Notes under the pieces: model-generated
Told to the model about the DNA's origin: nothing
Seen by the model: the letters and a program-made list of their open reading frames with translations, nothing else
Database searches by the model: none
In this document: positions 1 to 8,322 of the stretch, one piece after another
How the letters are laid out: each line of letters begins with the position of its first letter
How positions within the stretch are numbered: position 1 is the stretch's first letter
Position numbers and translations under genes: made by a program
Assembly (NCBI RefSeq): GCF_003097615.1
Contig: NZ_QCZG01000003.1
Location: forward strand, 62,001-126,000
Source of the DNA: Pueribacillus theae
GTDB taxonomy: Bacteria; Bacillota; Bacilli; Bacillales; UBA6769
Direction: 5' to 3'
Length of the DNA: 64,000 bases

Positions 1-940
1 CGATTGGAGCGGCTTCAGACAACCCGTAACCCTCTAAAACAATACAGCCGAATTTCCGTTGAAAATCTTTAGCCAGCTGCTGAGGAAGGGATGCTGAACC
101 GGAAATACAAGCGAAAAAACTCTTTGTATCGTACTTATCCGCATCCGGGTGATGGTACAAAGCGTGAAACATAGCCGGAACCATTGCGGAGTGTGTTACT
201 TTATATTTTTCAATCGCTTCAAACACTTTAACAGGGTCAAAATACGGGAGTAATACATTTTTATCACCGAGCATGAGAGCGACATTCATCATTGTAAACC
301 CAAACGCGTGCGAGAAGGGCAAAATTCCAAGTCCGACGCGGCCTGTTTTTACTTGCAAGATTTTGGCTGTTTTCGATGCCGCCTTTGCATTTGAATAAAG
401 GTTTTTATGCGTCAGCATCACTCCTTTTGGATTACCGGTCGTACCAGCCGTATATAGCAATGCGGCTTCGTCATTTTCACCAATCGCGATGTCTGGCGCT
501 TTTTTCGATTGGCTCTCTAATTTGTTATATAATGAATGCGGTGAATTCGATTGATCAAGAGTAAAAATCTTTAGTGTTGACGATAAATCACGTGATGCTT
601 CTGTCACCTTTGCAAAGAGCGGCTCTGTCGTCAAAACAACCTTCGGCTTACAGTCCTTAAGAATGTAGTGAATCTCCTTAGCTTGTAACAATGGCATGAC
701 AGGGACAACTGCCGCACCGCATTTTAGAATTCCTGCAAAAGCGATCACGACTTCCGGACAGTTCGGCATTGTAACAACAACACGATCACCACGTTCAACA
801 CCTAAATCGATTAACGTATGCGCAAGTTGCGAAGAGAGTTCATCACAATACGTATTTGTGTATTCTTTGCCCTCGAAAATGAGAACAGGGTACGTGCCAA
901 ACTCTTCGATATTATCACGCCAAATTTGTACTAGATTCAT
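1..940 (-). CDS. Long-chain acyl-CoA ligase (AMP-binding), 3' part cut by window edge
   Basis: Frame read on the minus strand from an ATG at 940 stays open for 313 codons to the window edge, so the C-terminal part is missing. It activates a carboxylic acid to acyl-AMP and then acyl-CoA. Visible: the AMP-binding signature YTAGTTGNPKG at about residues 163-173, preceded by the usual N-terminal lid-less half, and GYGLSEAAP near the break. The start is set by GGGAGG eight bases upstream. It lies downstream of an SCP2-like gene and a TetR regulator in the same direction, which suggests fatty-acid or lipid metabolism. The exact substrate cannot be told from the sequence. Confidence 0.9.
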   Translation of the reverse strand, partial: MNLVQIWRDNIEEFGTYPVLIFEGKEYTNTYCDELSSQLAHTLIDLGVERGDRVVVTMPNCPEVVIAFAGILKCGAAVVPVMPLLQAKEIHYILKDCKPKVVLTTEPLFAKVTEASRDLSSTLKIFTLDQSNSPHSLYNKLESQSKKAPDIAIGENDEAALLYTAGTTGNPKGVMLTHKNLYSNAKAASKTAKILQVKTGRVGLGILPFSHAFGFTMMNVALMLGDKNVLLPYFDPVKVFEAIEKYKVTHSAMVPAMFHALYHHPDADKYDTKSFFACISGSASLPQQLAKDFQRKFGCIVLEGYGLSEAAPI

Positions 941-1047
941 TTCACGCCTCCCGTAATCAGATATCAGATCTCAGAAGCCCGAAGCCAGATGTAAATAATT
1001 CATTCTGCCATGAAGACAATTTAAGCTAAGGGCTGCTGAATGTTGGA

Positions 1048-1392
1048 TCACTGTTGAGCGGCGCTGTAAGCCGAAAGAATATCTTGTAATCTTAATGCAA
1101 GACCCATATCCCCGTCGATTTGAAGCAGGCCACTCATAAACGCTTCTGTTCCATTCAATTCACCATCAACCATTTTTTTGAAATCTGCCGAATCAATCGT
1201 TAATGTACAATCAGCTGTTTCCTTTTCTCCTTCAACGACAGAACCGCTATCTGAACGAAGAATCACTTGATATGTGCTTTCCTCATCTCCGGTAATATTG
1301 AACTGATAAACTGCTTCGATTCCATCCGCACGGGAAGGATCCTTCTCCAATTCTGATTCGATTAATTGAAAAATTTCTTTAATTGTAGCCAT
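1048..1392 (-). CDS. SCP2 sterol-binding-domain lipid carrier-like protein
   Basis: A 114-residue protein that is a single SCP2-type domain: alternating strands, with the family-like segments ADCTLTIDSADFKKMVDGEL and the closing helix around GDMGLALRLQDIL. SCP2 domains bind lipids or acyl-CoA in a hydrophobic tunnel and have no catalytic residues. No signal peptide is seen, so it is cytosolic. It sits between a TetR regulator and an acyl-CoA ligase, all leftward with gaps of about 110 bases, which fits a small fatty-acid operon. Function in the pathway is inferred from this context. Confidence 0.85.
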   Translation of the reverse strand: MATIKEIFQLIESELEKDPSRADGIEAVYQFNITGDEESTYQVILRSDSGSVVEGEKETADCTLTIDSADFKKMVDGELNGTEAFMSGLLQIDGDMGLALRLQDILSAYSAAQQ

Positions 1393-1502
1393 TAGTACTC
1401 CTCCTAAATTGATTTTTTAAAATTCATTTATTTTCCAAAAGCTTCTTTTCGCTTGCTTATCGTTCTGCCATCGCATTCCCCCTTTAAAGCAAACGCTCAT
1501 TT

Positions 1503-2141
1503 TTACCGAGAAGAAACAGGAACTGCATCATTTATGAGAAAATGATAAGAACCGACAACGATACGATTTAATAGCTCGGCTAGCGGTTCGATATCTGTTT
1601 GTTTATCAACCCCAATTACTTTATGGACAACCACTTCATTTATCGCACCAACCATCGCTTGCGAAAAAATATGTAAGTCATTGTCAAATTCTGCATCCGT
1701 TGGTTCAAGTTCATTTCGAACGGTTCCATAAATGAATTCCGCAAACTGGACATGGGCTCTATGGCGAACCTCTTCAACAGCTTGATTGACGCCAACGGAG
1801 GAAACTAATAAAAGCTGCGCAACTGGACGCTGGTGCAAACAGATTTGAAGATAACACTTAATTCCCGCCAGCGCTTTGTCTTCCATTTCCTTCTCGCGCT
1901 GCGCCGCTGTTTTCACTTTCATTAAAACTTCCTCTAAAAGCTCTTGAAACAAGCAAGCTAGCAACTCTTCTTTGCTGCTAAAAAAATTGTAGAATGTTGT
2001 CTTCGATACATGGGCATGCTCGACAATGTCTAATACTGTCGTTTCTCGAAAACCTTTTTCAGTAAACAGCATTAATGCAGCATAGAGCAACTTAACCTGA
2101 GGTTTTTTCTTCGCGTCATTTGCGAATAGCGAAAATTCCAT
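1503..2141 (-). CDS. TetR/AcrR family transcriptional regulator
   Basis: A 212-residue repressor-type protein. The N-terminal helix-turn-helix is plain at about residues 27-70 (TEKGFRETTVLDIVEHAHVS followed by KTTFYNFFSSKEEL). The C-terminal ligand domain is too variable to name a ligand. First gene of a leftward group with the SCP2-like protein and acyl-CoA ligase. A 22-bp imperfect palindrome lies 18 bases upstream of its start, a likely autoregulatory operator. By position it resembles FadR/YsiA-type regulators of fatty-acid degradation, but that is inference. Confidence 0.9.
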   Translation of the reverse strand: MEFSLFANDAKKKPQVKLLYAALMLFTEKGFRETTVLDIVEHAHVSKTTFYNFFSSKEELLACLFQELLEEVLMKVKTAAQREKEMEDKALAGIKCYLQICLHQRPVAQLLLVSSVGVNQAVEEVRHRAHVQFAEFIYGTVRNELEPTDAEFDNDLHIFSQAMVGAINEVVVHKVIGVDKQTDIEPLAELLNRIVVGSYHFLINDAVPVSSR

Positions 2142-2159
2142 TTTCTGAACACCTCAATT

Positions 2160-2181
2160 AATACCAGTACGTATTCGTATT
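2160..2181. promoter_or_regulatory. Candidate TetR operator (22-bp palindrome)
   Basis: A 22-bp inverted repeat with 18 of 22 symmetric positions: outer arms AATAC and GTATT around a core TACGTA. It ends 18 bases before the start of the TetR gene, where a TetR-family repressor would block its own promoter. Binding by this regulator is inferred. Confidence 0.55.
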
Positions 2182-2448
2182 TCCCTGATTAAAAAAAAGA
2201 AAGCACTCGTTTATTTTTCCACCTCCAAACTTTTCAAAGATTTAAATGATTCTGTTTAAAATTCCTTTGACAATAATGTAAGCCTTTCCAATGATAAACA
2301 ATATTCCGAAAAAAGTCGTAACTTCTTCGCGATGTTTGTATTTAAAACCCTATCTTTGTATGAAGGCGCTTCGGTATAGAGCCTTAAGCCATGTTTTTAT
2401 ACAAAATAGCAAGCTCTTCTCAAGAAAATCGCCCTAATCACAAATCTT
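2182..2448. other. Intergenic region with a possible decayed small reading frame
   Basis: AT-rich gap. On the minus strand about 33 codons before a stop read like a small membrane protein (VTTFFGILFIIGKAYIIVKG), but no start codon or ribosome-binding site precedes them. No terminator or RNA gene is recognised. Confidence 0.2.
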
Positions 2449-4239
2449 TTAATTGATAGAGCGGTGCTTTCCTGAGCGTAACAATCTCCAAAGTACAAAA
2501 ATTGTGAAGAGAGTTGATGCAATTATTCCGAAGCCTGCATACGTTTTTGCCTCAATCCCTAGAAACCTAGCACTGGAAGCATTCGCGATCATCATGCTGG
2601 TGACGATTAAAATCGATGCGAAAATTAATGTAATCCCGATGCGATTTATCACTTGGTTTGCCAAATTGCTTGAAATCGGGTCTGTCTGAACCTGGAGGTT
2701 CATTTTCATGTTATTACCGGCTGTATGTTCCATCACTTTATTGATTCGTCTAGGAAAAGTCGCTAAAAGCTTTCCTGACTCTCCCAGCAAACTGGCATTG
2801 GCTCTATAATTAAACCGTTTGCCAAGCATATTTTTTAACACGCCCATTTCGTATGTCTCAATCATTTTTCCATACGAAATTTCGGGGCATAGCCAGCGAG
2901 CGACACCTTCTGTTGCAGAAAAACCTTTTGCCCATAATGCAAGGCTGCTCGGAATTTTACAATAATTTTTCATTGCTATCGTCATTGCATCAAGAACGAG
3001 GCGGCCATAATTGTATCGTTCATTGCCTTGATTCGTATTAACATAATGAAGGGCTAAACGACTCAGTTCATCTCGAAGTTTTACAATATCTGTGTAAACC
3101 GTCGGTGGAAATAACTCGATAACGACTTCTGCGGCATCATCAGCCTGGTTCAGCTGGATGTGCATAATGGTCCGCATTAATATATGTGCCATATTACTGT
3201 CAATCTTTCCGGTCATTCCCCAGTCGATGACGACGGCGCGTTTCTCATTTTTATCAATCATAATATTCGAGCCATGGGCATCAGCATGATAGATGCCGAC
3301 AAGCATGCTTTCAATATAGCCATGCGCCAAATCGGTCATTATCAGTACCCTTTCCTCAAAACTAAGGTAATCGACAGGGAATTCCTTTAGCATCCAACCG
3401 TTAATATATTCCATCAACAATACGTTTTTCGTTGCATCAACCACTTCGGGAACATGAATATGTTCAAAACGGACAACCTCCCTCCGATATTCATTCATTT
3501 TGAATGCTTCAATCTGCATATCCAATTCTTCCATTGAACCACTGTAATAATCTTCAACTAATCCCATTAAATTGAGAGAAGCTGATAATTGTACAGGCAG
3601 CCTTTTTTGCAGCATTTTTGCCATTTGTTTAATTACGGCAATGTCTGTTTGGAACAATTTTTCCACCGTTGGGCGAATAACCTTGACAGCTACTATACTT
3701 CTGTCCTTTAAGCCAGCTTTATACACTTGTGCAAGTGACCCTGAACCAAGCGGAATGGGGTGAATCCATTCAAAAGTATCTAATCCATCTTCCAATTCAG
3801 CTTCCAAAACGTACTGAATATGGCGGAAATCGATGGCTGGCACTTCATCTAGCAATTTTTCCAACTCTAACGTGATTGGTTCAGGCAACAGATCTTGGCG
3901 CGTTACAAGCACTTGGCCCAGCTTAATAAATGTTGACCCAAGTTCTTCAAAAGCGATGCGAATCCGCTCACCGATTTTGTGAAGCTGATCATTTTCTGTT
4001 TTGTTCCTTTGTTTCTTTCCAAACAATTTCCATATTTCAGTATCCTTCAATAAAAACAGCAACCCATGTTTTGCAAAAACGGACACGATTTTTCTTCGTC
4101 TTTGCCATCTAGTAATTGCTTCACGTTCCTTTTTTATTTCCTTTCCGACAGCGTGCAGAGCCACCTTGAACTCATCGTTCTCCTGTCCAGATGAGGCTTC
4201 TTTTGAAATACTCAATGGAACACCCCTCATTTGTTTCAC
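2449..4239 (-). CDS. ABC1/UbiB-family atypical kinase-like protein
   Basis: A 596-residue member of the UbiB/AarF/ABC1 family, which has an unusual protein-kinase fold and ATPase activity and is linked to ubiquinone or membrane lipid homeostasis. Seen: the family KxGQ element IKLGQVLVTRQDLLP, the alanine-rich nucleotide loop GSGSLAQVYKA followed by VAVKVIRP, the catalytic-loop equivalent YHADAHGSNIMID and the metal-binding VIDWGMTG. Two hydrophobic helices at the C-terminus (about 535-590) anchor it in the membrane. It is transcribed alone or with the neighbour at 4329; the upstream spacing is about 90 bases. The substrate in Bacillaceae is unknown. The first codon is GTG; an in-frame ATG three codons on is an alternative. 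Confidence 0.88.
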   Translation of the reverse strand: MKQMRGVPLSISKEASSGQENDEFKVALHAVGKEIKKEREAITRWQRRRKIVSVFAKHGLLFLLKDTEIWKLFGKKQRNKTENDQLHKIGERIRIAFEELGSTFIKLGQVLVTRQDLLPEPITLELEKLLDEVPAIDFRHIQYVLEAELEDGLDTFEWIHPIPLGSGSLAQVYKAGLKDRSIVAVKVIRPTVEKLFQTDIAVIKQMAKMLQKRLPVQLSASLNLMGLVEDYYSGSMEELDMQIEAFKMNEYRREVVRFEHIHVPEVVDATKNVLLMEYINGWMLKEFPVDYLSFEERVLIMTDLAHGYIESMLVGIYHADAHGSNIMIDKNEKRAVVIDWGMTGKIDSNMAHILMRTIMHIQLNQADDAAEVVIELFPPTVYTDIVKLRDELSRLALHYVNTNQGNERYNYGRLVLDAMTIAMKNYCKIPSSLALWAKGFSATEGVARWLCPEISYGKMIETYEMGVLKNMLGKRFNYRANASLLGESGKLLATFPRRINKVMEHTAGNNMKMNLQVQTDPISSNLANQVINRIGITLIFASILIVTSMMIANASSARFLGIEAKTYAGFGIIASTLFTIFVLWRLLRSGKHRSIN

Positions 4240-4328
4240 TTTTCTTTATCGTAGGGAATAAGGAAAGAAGGGGCTATTCCTTAAAATTTCGTAATTTTTC
4301 AACATCTACCGTAAAATGTCGTGTATGA

Positions 4329-4853
4329 TCATCTTCTTTGCGGTGAAAATAATGCTTCCAAAAGCTGCTTTTCCCCAATTAGCTCAAGATAACGCGGATA
4401 TAATGAAAAGGCGGGAGTAATTCGAGGCAATAGCTGCAAAGCTTTCTTTTTGGAACCTTTCGTCTTAATTTTCCCTGTCAATAAAGCGACCGGGACACTT
4501 ACTAGACCGCCCCAAAATTGGTGGGCAGTATTCCCTGTTGCGATGACAGACACATCAGGCACCACATTAGATTGACCAAGATATACCGTGTAATTTTCTC
4601 CTTTAGTGGGGTTCCTCGCATCAATACAAATCACTGCATCCGGCTCCACGATCTCAAATTCAACGATCATTTTAGAATTCCCGATTTTTTTACCAATTTG
4701 ATTAATTTGATCAACCTCATCTCCATTTTCATAATAAGCTGGGCTATCGCTCCACCATTGTCTAAATTCCTCTATCGTCCTTGGTCGTGTTGGTATCTTC
4801 GCAAACTCACCGATCACTTTATAAAAATGTTCACTATCCTTAAACAATTGCAT
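4329..4853 (-). CDS. SCP2-like sterol-carrier domain protein
   Basis: A 174-residue cytosolic protein without signal peptide. The order of strands and the segment VPDVSVIATGNTAHQFWGGL followed by VALLTGKIKTKGSKKKALQLLP resembles the SCP2 lipid-binding fold seen in stand-alone carriers, where this block lines the tunnel entrance. AGAGGAG lies about 11 bases upstream of the ATG. It precedes the UbiB-like gene in the same direction. A second SCP2-like protein lies at 1048. The family call rests on pattern recognition and is moderate; no enzyme motif is present. Confidence 0.6.
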   Translation of the reverse strand: MQLFKDSEHFYKVIGEFAKIPTRPRTIEEFRQWWSDSPAYYENGDEVDQINQIGKKIGNSKMIVEFEIVEPDAVICIDARNPTKGENYTVYLGQSNVVPDVSVIATGNTAHQFWGGLVSVPVALLTGKIKTKGSKKKALQLLPRITPAFSLYPRYLELIGEKQLLEALFSPQRR

Positions 4854-4966
4854 GTTTGCTCATCTCCTCTCATTTCCATTAAACTATTTCAAAGCATTCA
4901 CCTCCGCAACCCCGAGAATTGAAGGGGTACGTTTGCCAATTTAGATCCAGTTAATGCGGGATAAAA

Positions 4967-5021
4967 GGCAAAAAAATAAAAGGCTGTCGTAAAATCAACT
5001 AGTAATTGATTTACGACAACC
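4967..5021 (-). terminator. Rho-independent terminator after mdh
   Basis: On the minus strand a stem of about 13-16 bp (arms near 5005-5021 and 4982-4998) is followed by CCTTTTATTTTTTT. It begins about 17 bases beyond the mdh stop codon and closes the ethanolamine operon. Confidence 0.85.
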
Positions 5022-5037
5022 TCAATGTATCTGATAT

Positions 5038-5973
5038 TCATAAAATCGACATGACATTTTGTACGGACTGAGCAGATTTGTTAAGGGCTTCTTTTTCTTC
5101 AGTTGTGAGCGGCAGTTCGATAATGCTTTCAATGCCGTCTCCACCAAGGACTGTCGGAACACCTAGGTAGATATCTTGGTAGCCATATTCTCCCTCTAGA
5201 TAAGCAATGGATGGCAAAATTCGTTTTTTATCTTTTAAGATGGCTTCTGCCATTTCAACAACCGAGGCAGCGGGAGCGTAGTAGGCACTTCCATTGCCGA
5301 GTAAATTGACAATTTCACCGCCTCCTTTGCGCGTCCGTTCAACGATCGCTTCCAAACGCTCTGCGGGAAGAATTTTTTCTAGTGGAATTCCACCTGCATA
5401 AGAGTAGCGAACTAATGGAACCATATCATCGCCGTGGCCCCCGAGTACAAATCCTGAAATGTCTTCCACAGAGACATTTAATTCTTCGGCGACAAATGTA
5501 TTGAACCTTGCTGTATCCAGAACCCCTGATTGACCAATGACGCGATTTTTAGCAAAACCTGTCGTTTTATAACAAACATATGTCATCGCATCAACGGGAT
5601 TGCTTAAGACAATAATATAGCTATTTGGTGCGTGGCGAGCGATTTGTTCAGAAACGTCTTTTATGATGTTTGCATTTGTCGTCACGAGATCATCTCGACT
5701 CATTCCCGGTTTCCTGGGAAGGCCCGCCGTAATGATGACTAAATCAGCGTCCTGTATGTCTTCGTAATGGGATGTGCCGCTGATCGTTACATTAAATCCC
5801 TGCACCGGGCCCACTTGCAGCATATCGAGCGCTTTCCCTTTTGTCGGGTTCGACATCGATGGGATATCAACGATGATAATGTCACCAAGTTCCTTTTGGG
5901 CTAACATGAAAGCGGCTGTCGCGCCGGTATTTCCAGCACCGATGACCGCAATTTTTCTCCGTTTAAACGCCAT
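5038..5973 (-). CDS. mdh: Malate dehydrogenase
   Basis: A 311-residue LDH-like malate dehydrogenase that interconverts malate and oxaloacetate with NAD. Seen: the Rossmann loop [11 protein letters not shown] (12-22), the mobile substrate loop [11 protein letters not shown] (arginines near 87 and 93), R156, and the catalytic histidine H180 in [10 protein letters not shown]. The Arg-rich loop marks malate rather than lactate specificity. Start set by GGAAGGAGG. It follows the last BMC shell gene by 38 bases and precedes a terminator, so it is the last gene of the ethanolamine operon instead of lying with citZ-icd as in Bacillus subtilis. No encapsulation peptide is visible. It could recycle the NADH made by EutE, which is inference. 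Confidence 0.93.
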   Translation of the reverse strand: MAFKRRKIAVIGAGNTGATAAFMLAQKELGDIIIVDIPSMSNPTKGKALDMLQVGPVQGFNVTISGTSHYEDIQDADLVIITAGLPRKPGMSRDDLVTTNANIIKDVSEQIARHAPNSYIIVLSNPVDAMTYVCYKTTGFAKNRVIGQSGVLDTARFNTFVAEELNVSVEDISGFVLGGHGDDMVPLVRYSYAGGIPLEKILPAERLEAIVERTRKGGGEIVNLLGNGSAYYAPAASVVEMAEAILKDKKRILPSIAYLEGEYGYQDIYLGVPTVLGGDGIESIIELPLTTEEKEALNKSAQSVQNVMSIL

Positions 5974-6011
5974 CGATTTCCCTCCTTCCTAACATTCTTG
6001 CTTCTTTGTAG

Positions 6012-6401
6012 TTATTTATCCATGTCCGATGATCCATCCTTACTCTTTGCCCCTTTATTTTTCTGGGGTGGTTTTGCTTTCGTTTCTTCTTTTTTCATTT
6101 TTTCTTTTGGCTTTGGTTTTTCCTTAGGTTCTTCTTTTTTAAGAAGTTCTCCGATCCCTTCGTCAGGGTGTGGAATGACGTGGGATGCGATGAGTTCTCC
6201 GACTCGGTCAGCGGCTTCTTTTCCGGCTTCTACTGCTGCTTGAACGGCGCCAACATCACCTTCGACTAAGACGGATACTAATGCGGCATCAATTTTCTCT
6301 TGCGTAACTAAACGGACATCGGCGGCTTTCACCATCGCGTCGGCAGCTTCGATTGAACCGATAAGTCCCCTTGTTTCAATCATCCCTAGTGCCTTTGGCA
6401 A
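6012..6401 (-). CDS. BMC-domain hexameric shell protein with charged C-terminal tail
   Basis: One BMC domain of the EutM/PduA/CcmK type (PKALGMIETRGLIGSIEAAD to about residue 88), the hexamer that tiles the flat facets of the microcompartment. After the domain comes a tail of about 40 residues made almost only of Lys, Glu and Pro. The tail is unusual compared with the second shell hexamer at 8017, which stops at 97 residues. Start chosen at TTG (6401), eight bases after AGAGG, giving the family N-terminus; upstream GTG/ATG at 6410/6407 sit too near the ribosome site. It overlaps the eutN gene by 26 bases. Confidence 0.88.
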   Translation of the reverse strand: MPKALGMIETRGLIGSIEAADAMVKAADVRLVTQEKIDAALVSVLVEGDVGAVQAAVEAGKEAADRVGELIASHVIPHPDEGIGELLKKEEPKEKPKPKEKMKKEETKAKPPQKNKGAKSKDGSSDMDK

Positions 6402-6678
6402 AGTCATCACCTCTTTCTACATCAATGGAATCAACAATTCCGATAATTAGGGCATCAATTGGTAACCGAAGGTCTGATGTCATATTGGCAGCCGCGCTTC
6501 CTCTTGTCACCATCACTTTGTCCCCAACACCTGCGCCAATACGGTCAACGGCAATGTATGCAAAGTCAATCGCCGATCCTTGAGGAGACTCTGGTTGGAC
6601 GATTAAAAATTTTAGCCCTTTTAAATGATCTTCTTTTCTTGTCGCCCAAACATTTCCAATCACTGTACCGATTTGCAT
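6376..6678 (-). CDS. eutN: EutN/CcmL pentameric vertex shell protein
   Basis: A 100-residue protein of the EutN/CcmL/PduN family (MQIGTVIGNVWATRKEDHLKG, then QPESPQGSAIDFAYIAVDRIGAGVGDKVMVTRGSAA in separate segments). These form the pentamers that cap microcompartment vertices. The last part, SIDVERGDDFAKGTRDD, is coded in the region overlapping the start of the next shell gene, pointing to translational coupling. It lies 16 bases after the TIGR02536-like gene. The family length is about 90-100 residues, so it is complete. Confidence 0.93.
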   Translation of the reverse strand: MQIGTVIGNVWATRKEDHLKGLKFLIVQPESPQGSAIDFAYIAVDRIGAGVGDKVMVTRGSAAANMTSDLRLPIDALIIGIVDSIDVERGDDFAKGTRDD

Positions 6679-6694
6679 TTGCCTTCAGTCCCTT

Positions 6695-7336
6695 TCATTC
6701 GATTACATAGATGCTTTTTCCTAATTTCCTCGCTGTATCACGAGCTAATGGGGTGACAATGGTAGATTTGTGAATCATAATTTTCGTCTCTTCGCTATTT
6801 TCCACATGCCTTTGTGTTAAAAGCTTTTCATGGAAGGTAATTTGGTCTTTTATTAAATTTGTTGATTCTTTAGAATGAGCCTTCCTAGGAACCAGCTCCT
6901 CTAAAGATTGGAGGTAAACACCAAAGCTTTTCAGCATGTTCTTATAGTTTAATAGATGATTCACATAGTTTGGGTTTGTCGCTTTTTTTTCATTACTTTT
7001 CAAGATCCACTCTAATTCAATTGAAGGAATCAAGCTGATGCGCAAGCCTTTCATCATAAGATGAGAAAGCATCTTACTTTCCGGAGTATCTGTTATTCCT
7101 AGTGCTCCTTTCACGATTAAATCTTGTGTGACATTGAAAAAGGCAACCTCTTGTACATCGTTTGGAACGTCATGACATGTGGATGATATGCTGTGTACAT
7201 TCCAATGTTTTTCTAATTGCTTTTTTTCTTCAGCAGAAGCGTTGATCACAAAAAGATCCGGTTTCCTAAAAACATCACGATCTAGATTTTTTAGGACTTC
7301 TAAAACGATTTCTTCTATAACTGTTCGCTCGATCAT
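6695..7336 (-). CDS. Ethanolamine-utilisation accessory protein (TIGR02536-like)
   Basis: A 213-residue protein that looks like the Firmicute eut-locus family TIGR02536, whose function is not established. The first 20 residues (VIEEIVLEVLKNLDR) form an amphipathic helix of the encapsulation-peptide type, so it is probably a lumen protein. The C-terminal segment STIVTPLARDTARKLGKSIYVIE resembles the end of flavoprotein-like or EutQ-adjacent proteins; it is coupled to the pduL-type gene by an ATGA overlap and followed by eutN. No catalytic motif can be named. Membership in the locus is certain; the family name is moderate. Confidence 0.7.
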   Translation of the reverse strand: MIERTVIEEIVLEVLKNLDRDVFRKPDLFVINASAEEKKQLEKHWNVHSISSTCHDVPNDVQEVAFFNVTQDLIVKGALGITDTPESKMLSHLMMKGLRISLIPSIELEWILKSNEKKATNPNYVNHLLNYKNMLKSFGVYLQSLEELVPRKAHSKESTNLIKDQITFHEKLLTQRHVENSEETKIMIHKSTIVTPLARDTARKLGKSIYVIE

Positions 7337-7986
7337 GATAAACCTGCATACTTGATTAATTTTCCTTTTTTACCTGTTGTAATGAAACCGGCATTTGCTT
7401 CATCGGTGTCAATATGCATTTCAAGTTTATAGTTTGGTGAAACGCGAATTAGCACTTGTTCAAAGGACACTGGGCGTATGTCCTCTGTCGTAATTCGGAC
7501 ATAGTCGCCATTTTTTACTTGAAAGGCTTCTGCATCTTCCGGGTGCATATGGATATGCGCCTTCGCGATAATTAAACCTTCTTTTAAGTAAATACTTCCT
7601 TCGGGGCCTAAAATCGTAATCGGTGATGAGCCTTTAATATCGCCTGATTCCCTCAGAGGAGGATTTAAGCCAAGCATGATCGCGTCAGTCTTACTAACCT
7701 CAACTTGCGTAAGGTTTCTTGTGGGGCCAAGAATGCGTACATTTTGAATGCTTCCCTTTGGCCCGATGATTGACACCGTTTCATTTGCGGCGAATTGCCC
7801 TGGTTGGGATAAATCTGCTTTTTTTGTCAATTCATACCCCTCTCCGAACAATGTTTTCAAGTCATTTTTACTTAAATGACAATGCCGTGCCGAAACGGCA
7901 ATAGGAATAATTTTCGGGGAGGAGGGCTTATTCGAAAGTTGTTGAACTACCTCTTCTACGATGGTTTGAATGACTTGTTGGTTCAT
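7333..7986 (-). CDS. pduL: PduL-type phosphate acyltransferase (EutD function)
   Basis: A 217-residue zinc-dependent phosphotransacylase that converts acetyl-CoA plus phosphate to acetyl-phosphate and frees CoA inside the microcompartment. Two PduL barrels are visible with metal-binding histidines in SARHCHLS (H35, H37) and AKAHIHMHPEDA (about 143-148). The N-terminal stretch VIQTIVEEVVQQL is an amphipathic encapsulation helix, followed by a Pro/Ser linker. Start set by GAGGAG. It overlaps the next gene by ATGA. It replaces the unrelated Pta-type EutD of enterobacteria. Confidence 0.92.
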   Translation of the reverse strand: MNQQVIQTIVEEVVQQLSNKPSSPKIIPIAVSARHCHLSKNDLKTLFGEGYELTKKADLSQPGQFAANETVSIIGPKGSIQNVRILGPTRNLTQVEVSKTDAIMLGLNPPLRESGDIKGSSPITILGPEGSIYLKEGLIIAKAHIHMHPEDAEAFQVKNGDYVRITTEDIRPVSFEQVLIRVSPNYKLEMHIDTDEANAGFITTGKKGKLIKYAGLS

Positions 7987-8016
7987 GTTTCCAACTCCTC
8001 ACTTGTCGAATTTCCA

Positions 8017-8310
8017 TCAAAGTTCTAGGTCAATTTTTGGCAGGATGCTTTCCAACTCGTTGTGCGGGCGTGGAATGACATGTACAGAAATGAGTTCGCC
8101 GACACGTTGAGCAGCAGCGGATCCAGATTCTGTCGCCGCTTTGACCGCGCCAACATCTCCTCGCACAAGAACGGTTACAATTCCTCCACCGACGTGTACC
8201 TTTCCAACTAAGTGTACATTTGCCGCTTTTACCATTGCGTCAGCCGCTTCAATGGAAGCAACGAGTCCTTTCGTTTCAATCATGCCTAATGCGGTAAGTT
8301 CTCTAGCCAT
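8017..8310 (-). CDS. eutM: BMC-domain hexameric shell protein (EutM/PduA-like)
   Basis: A 97-residue single BMC domain ([20 protein letters not shown], then [21 protein letters not shown]), the main hexameric facet protein. Pore-region residues between strand and helix read [15 protein letters not shown] lies eight bases before the ATG. It is 12 bases from the eutE stop and 30 bases before pduL. It lacks the charged tail of the paralogue at 6012. Confidence 0.92.
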   Translation of the reverse strand: MARELTALGMIETKGLVASIEAADAMVKAANVHLVGKVHVGGGIVTVLVRGDVGAVKAATESGSAAAQRVGELISVHVIPRPHNELESILPKIDLEL

Positions 8311-8322
8311 TTATAATTCCTC

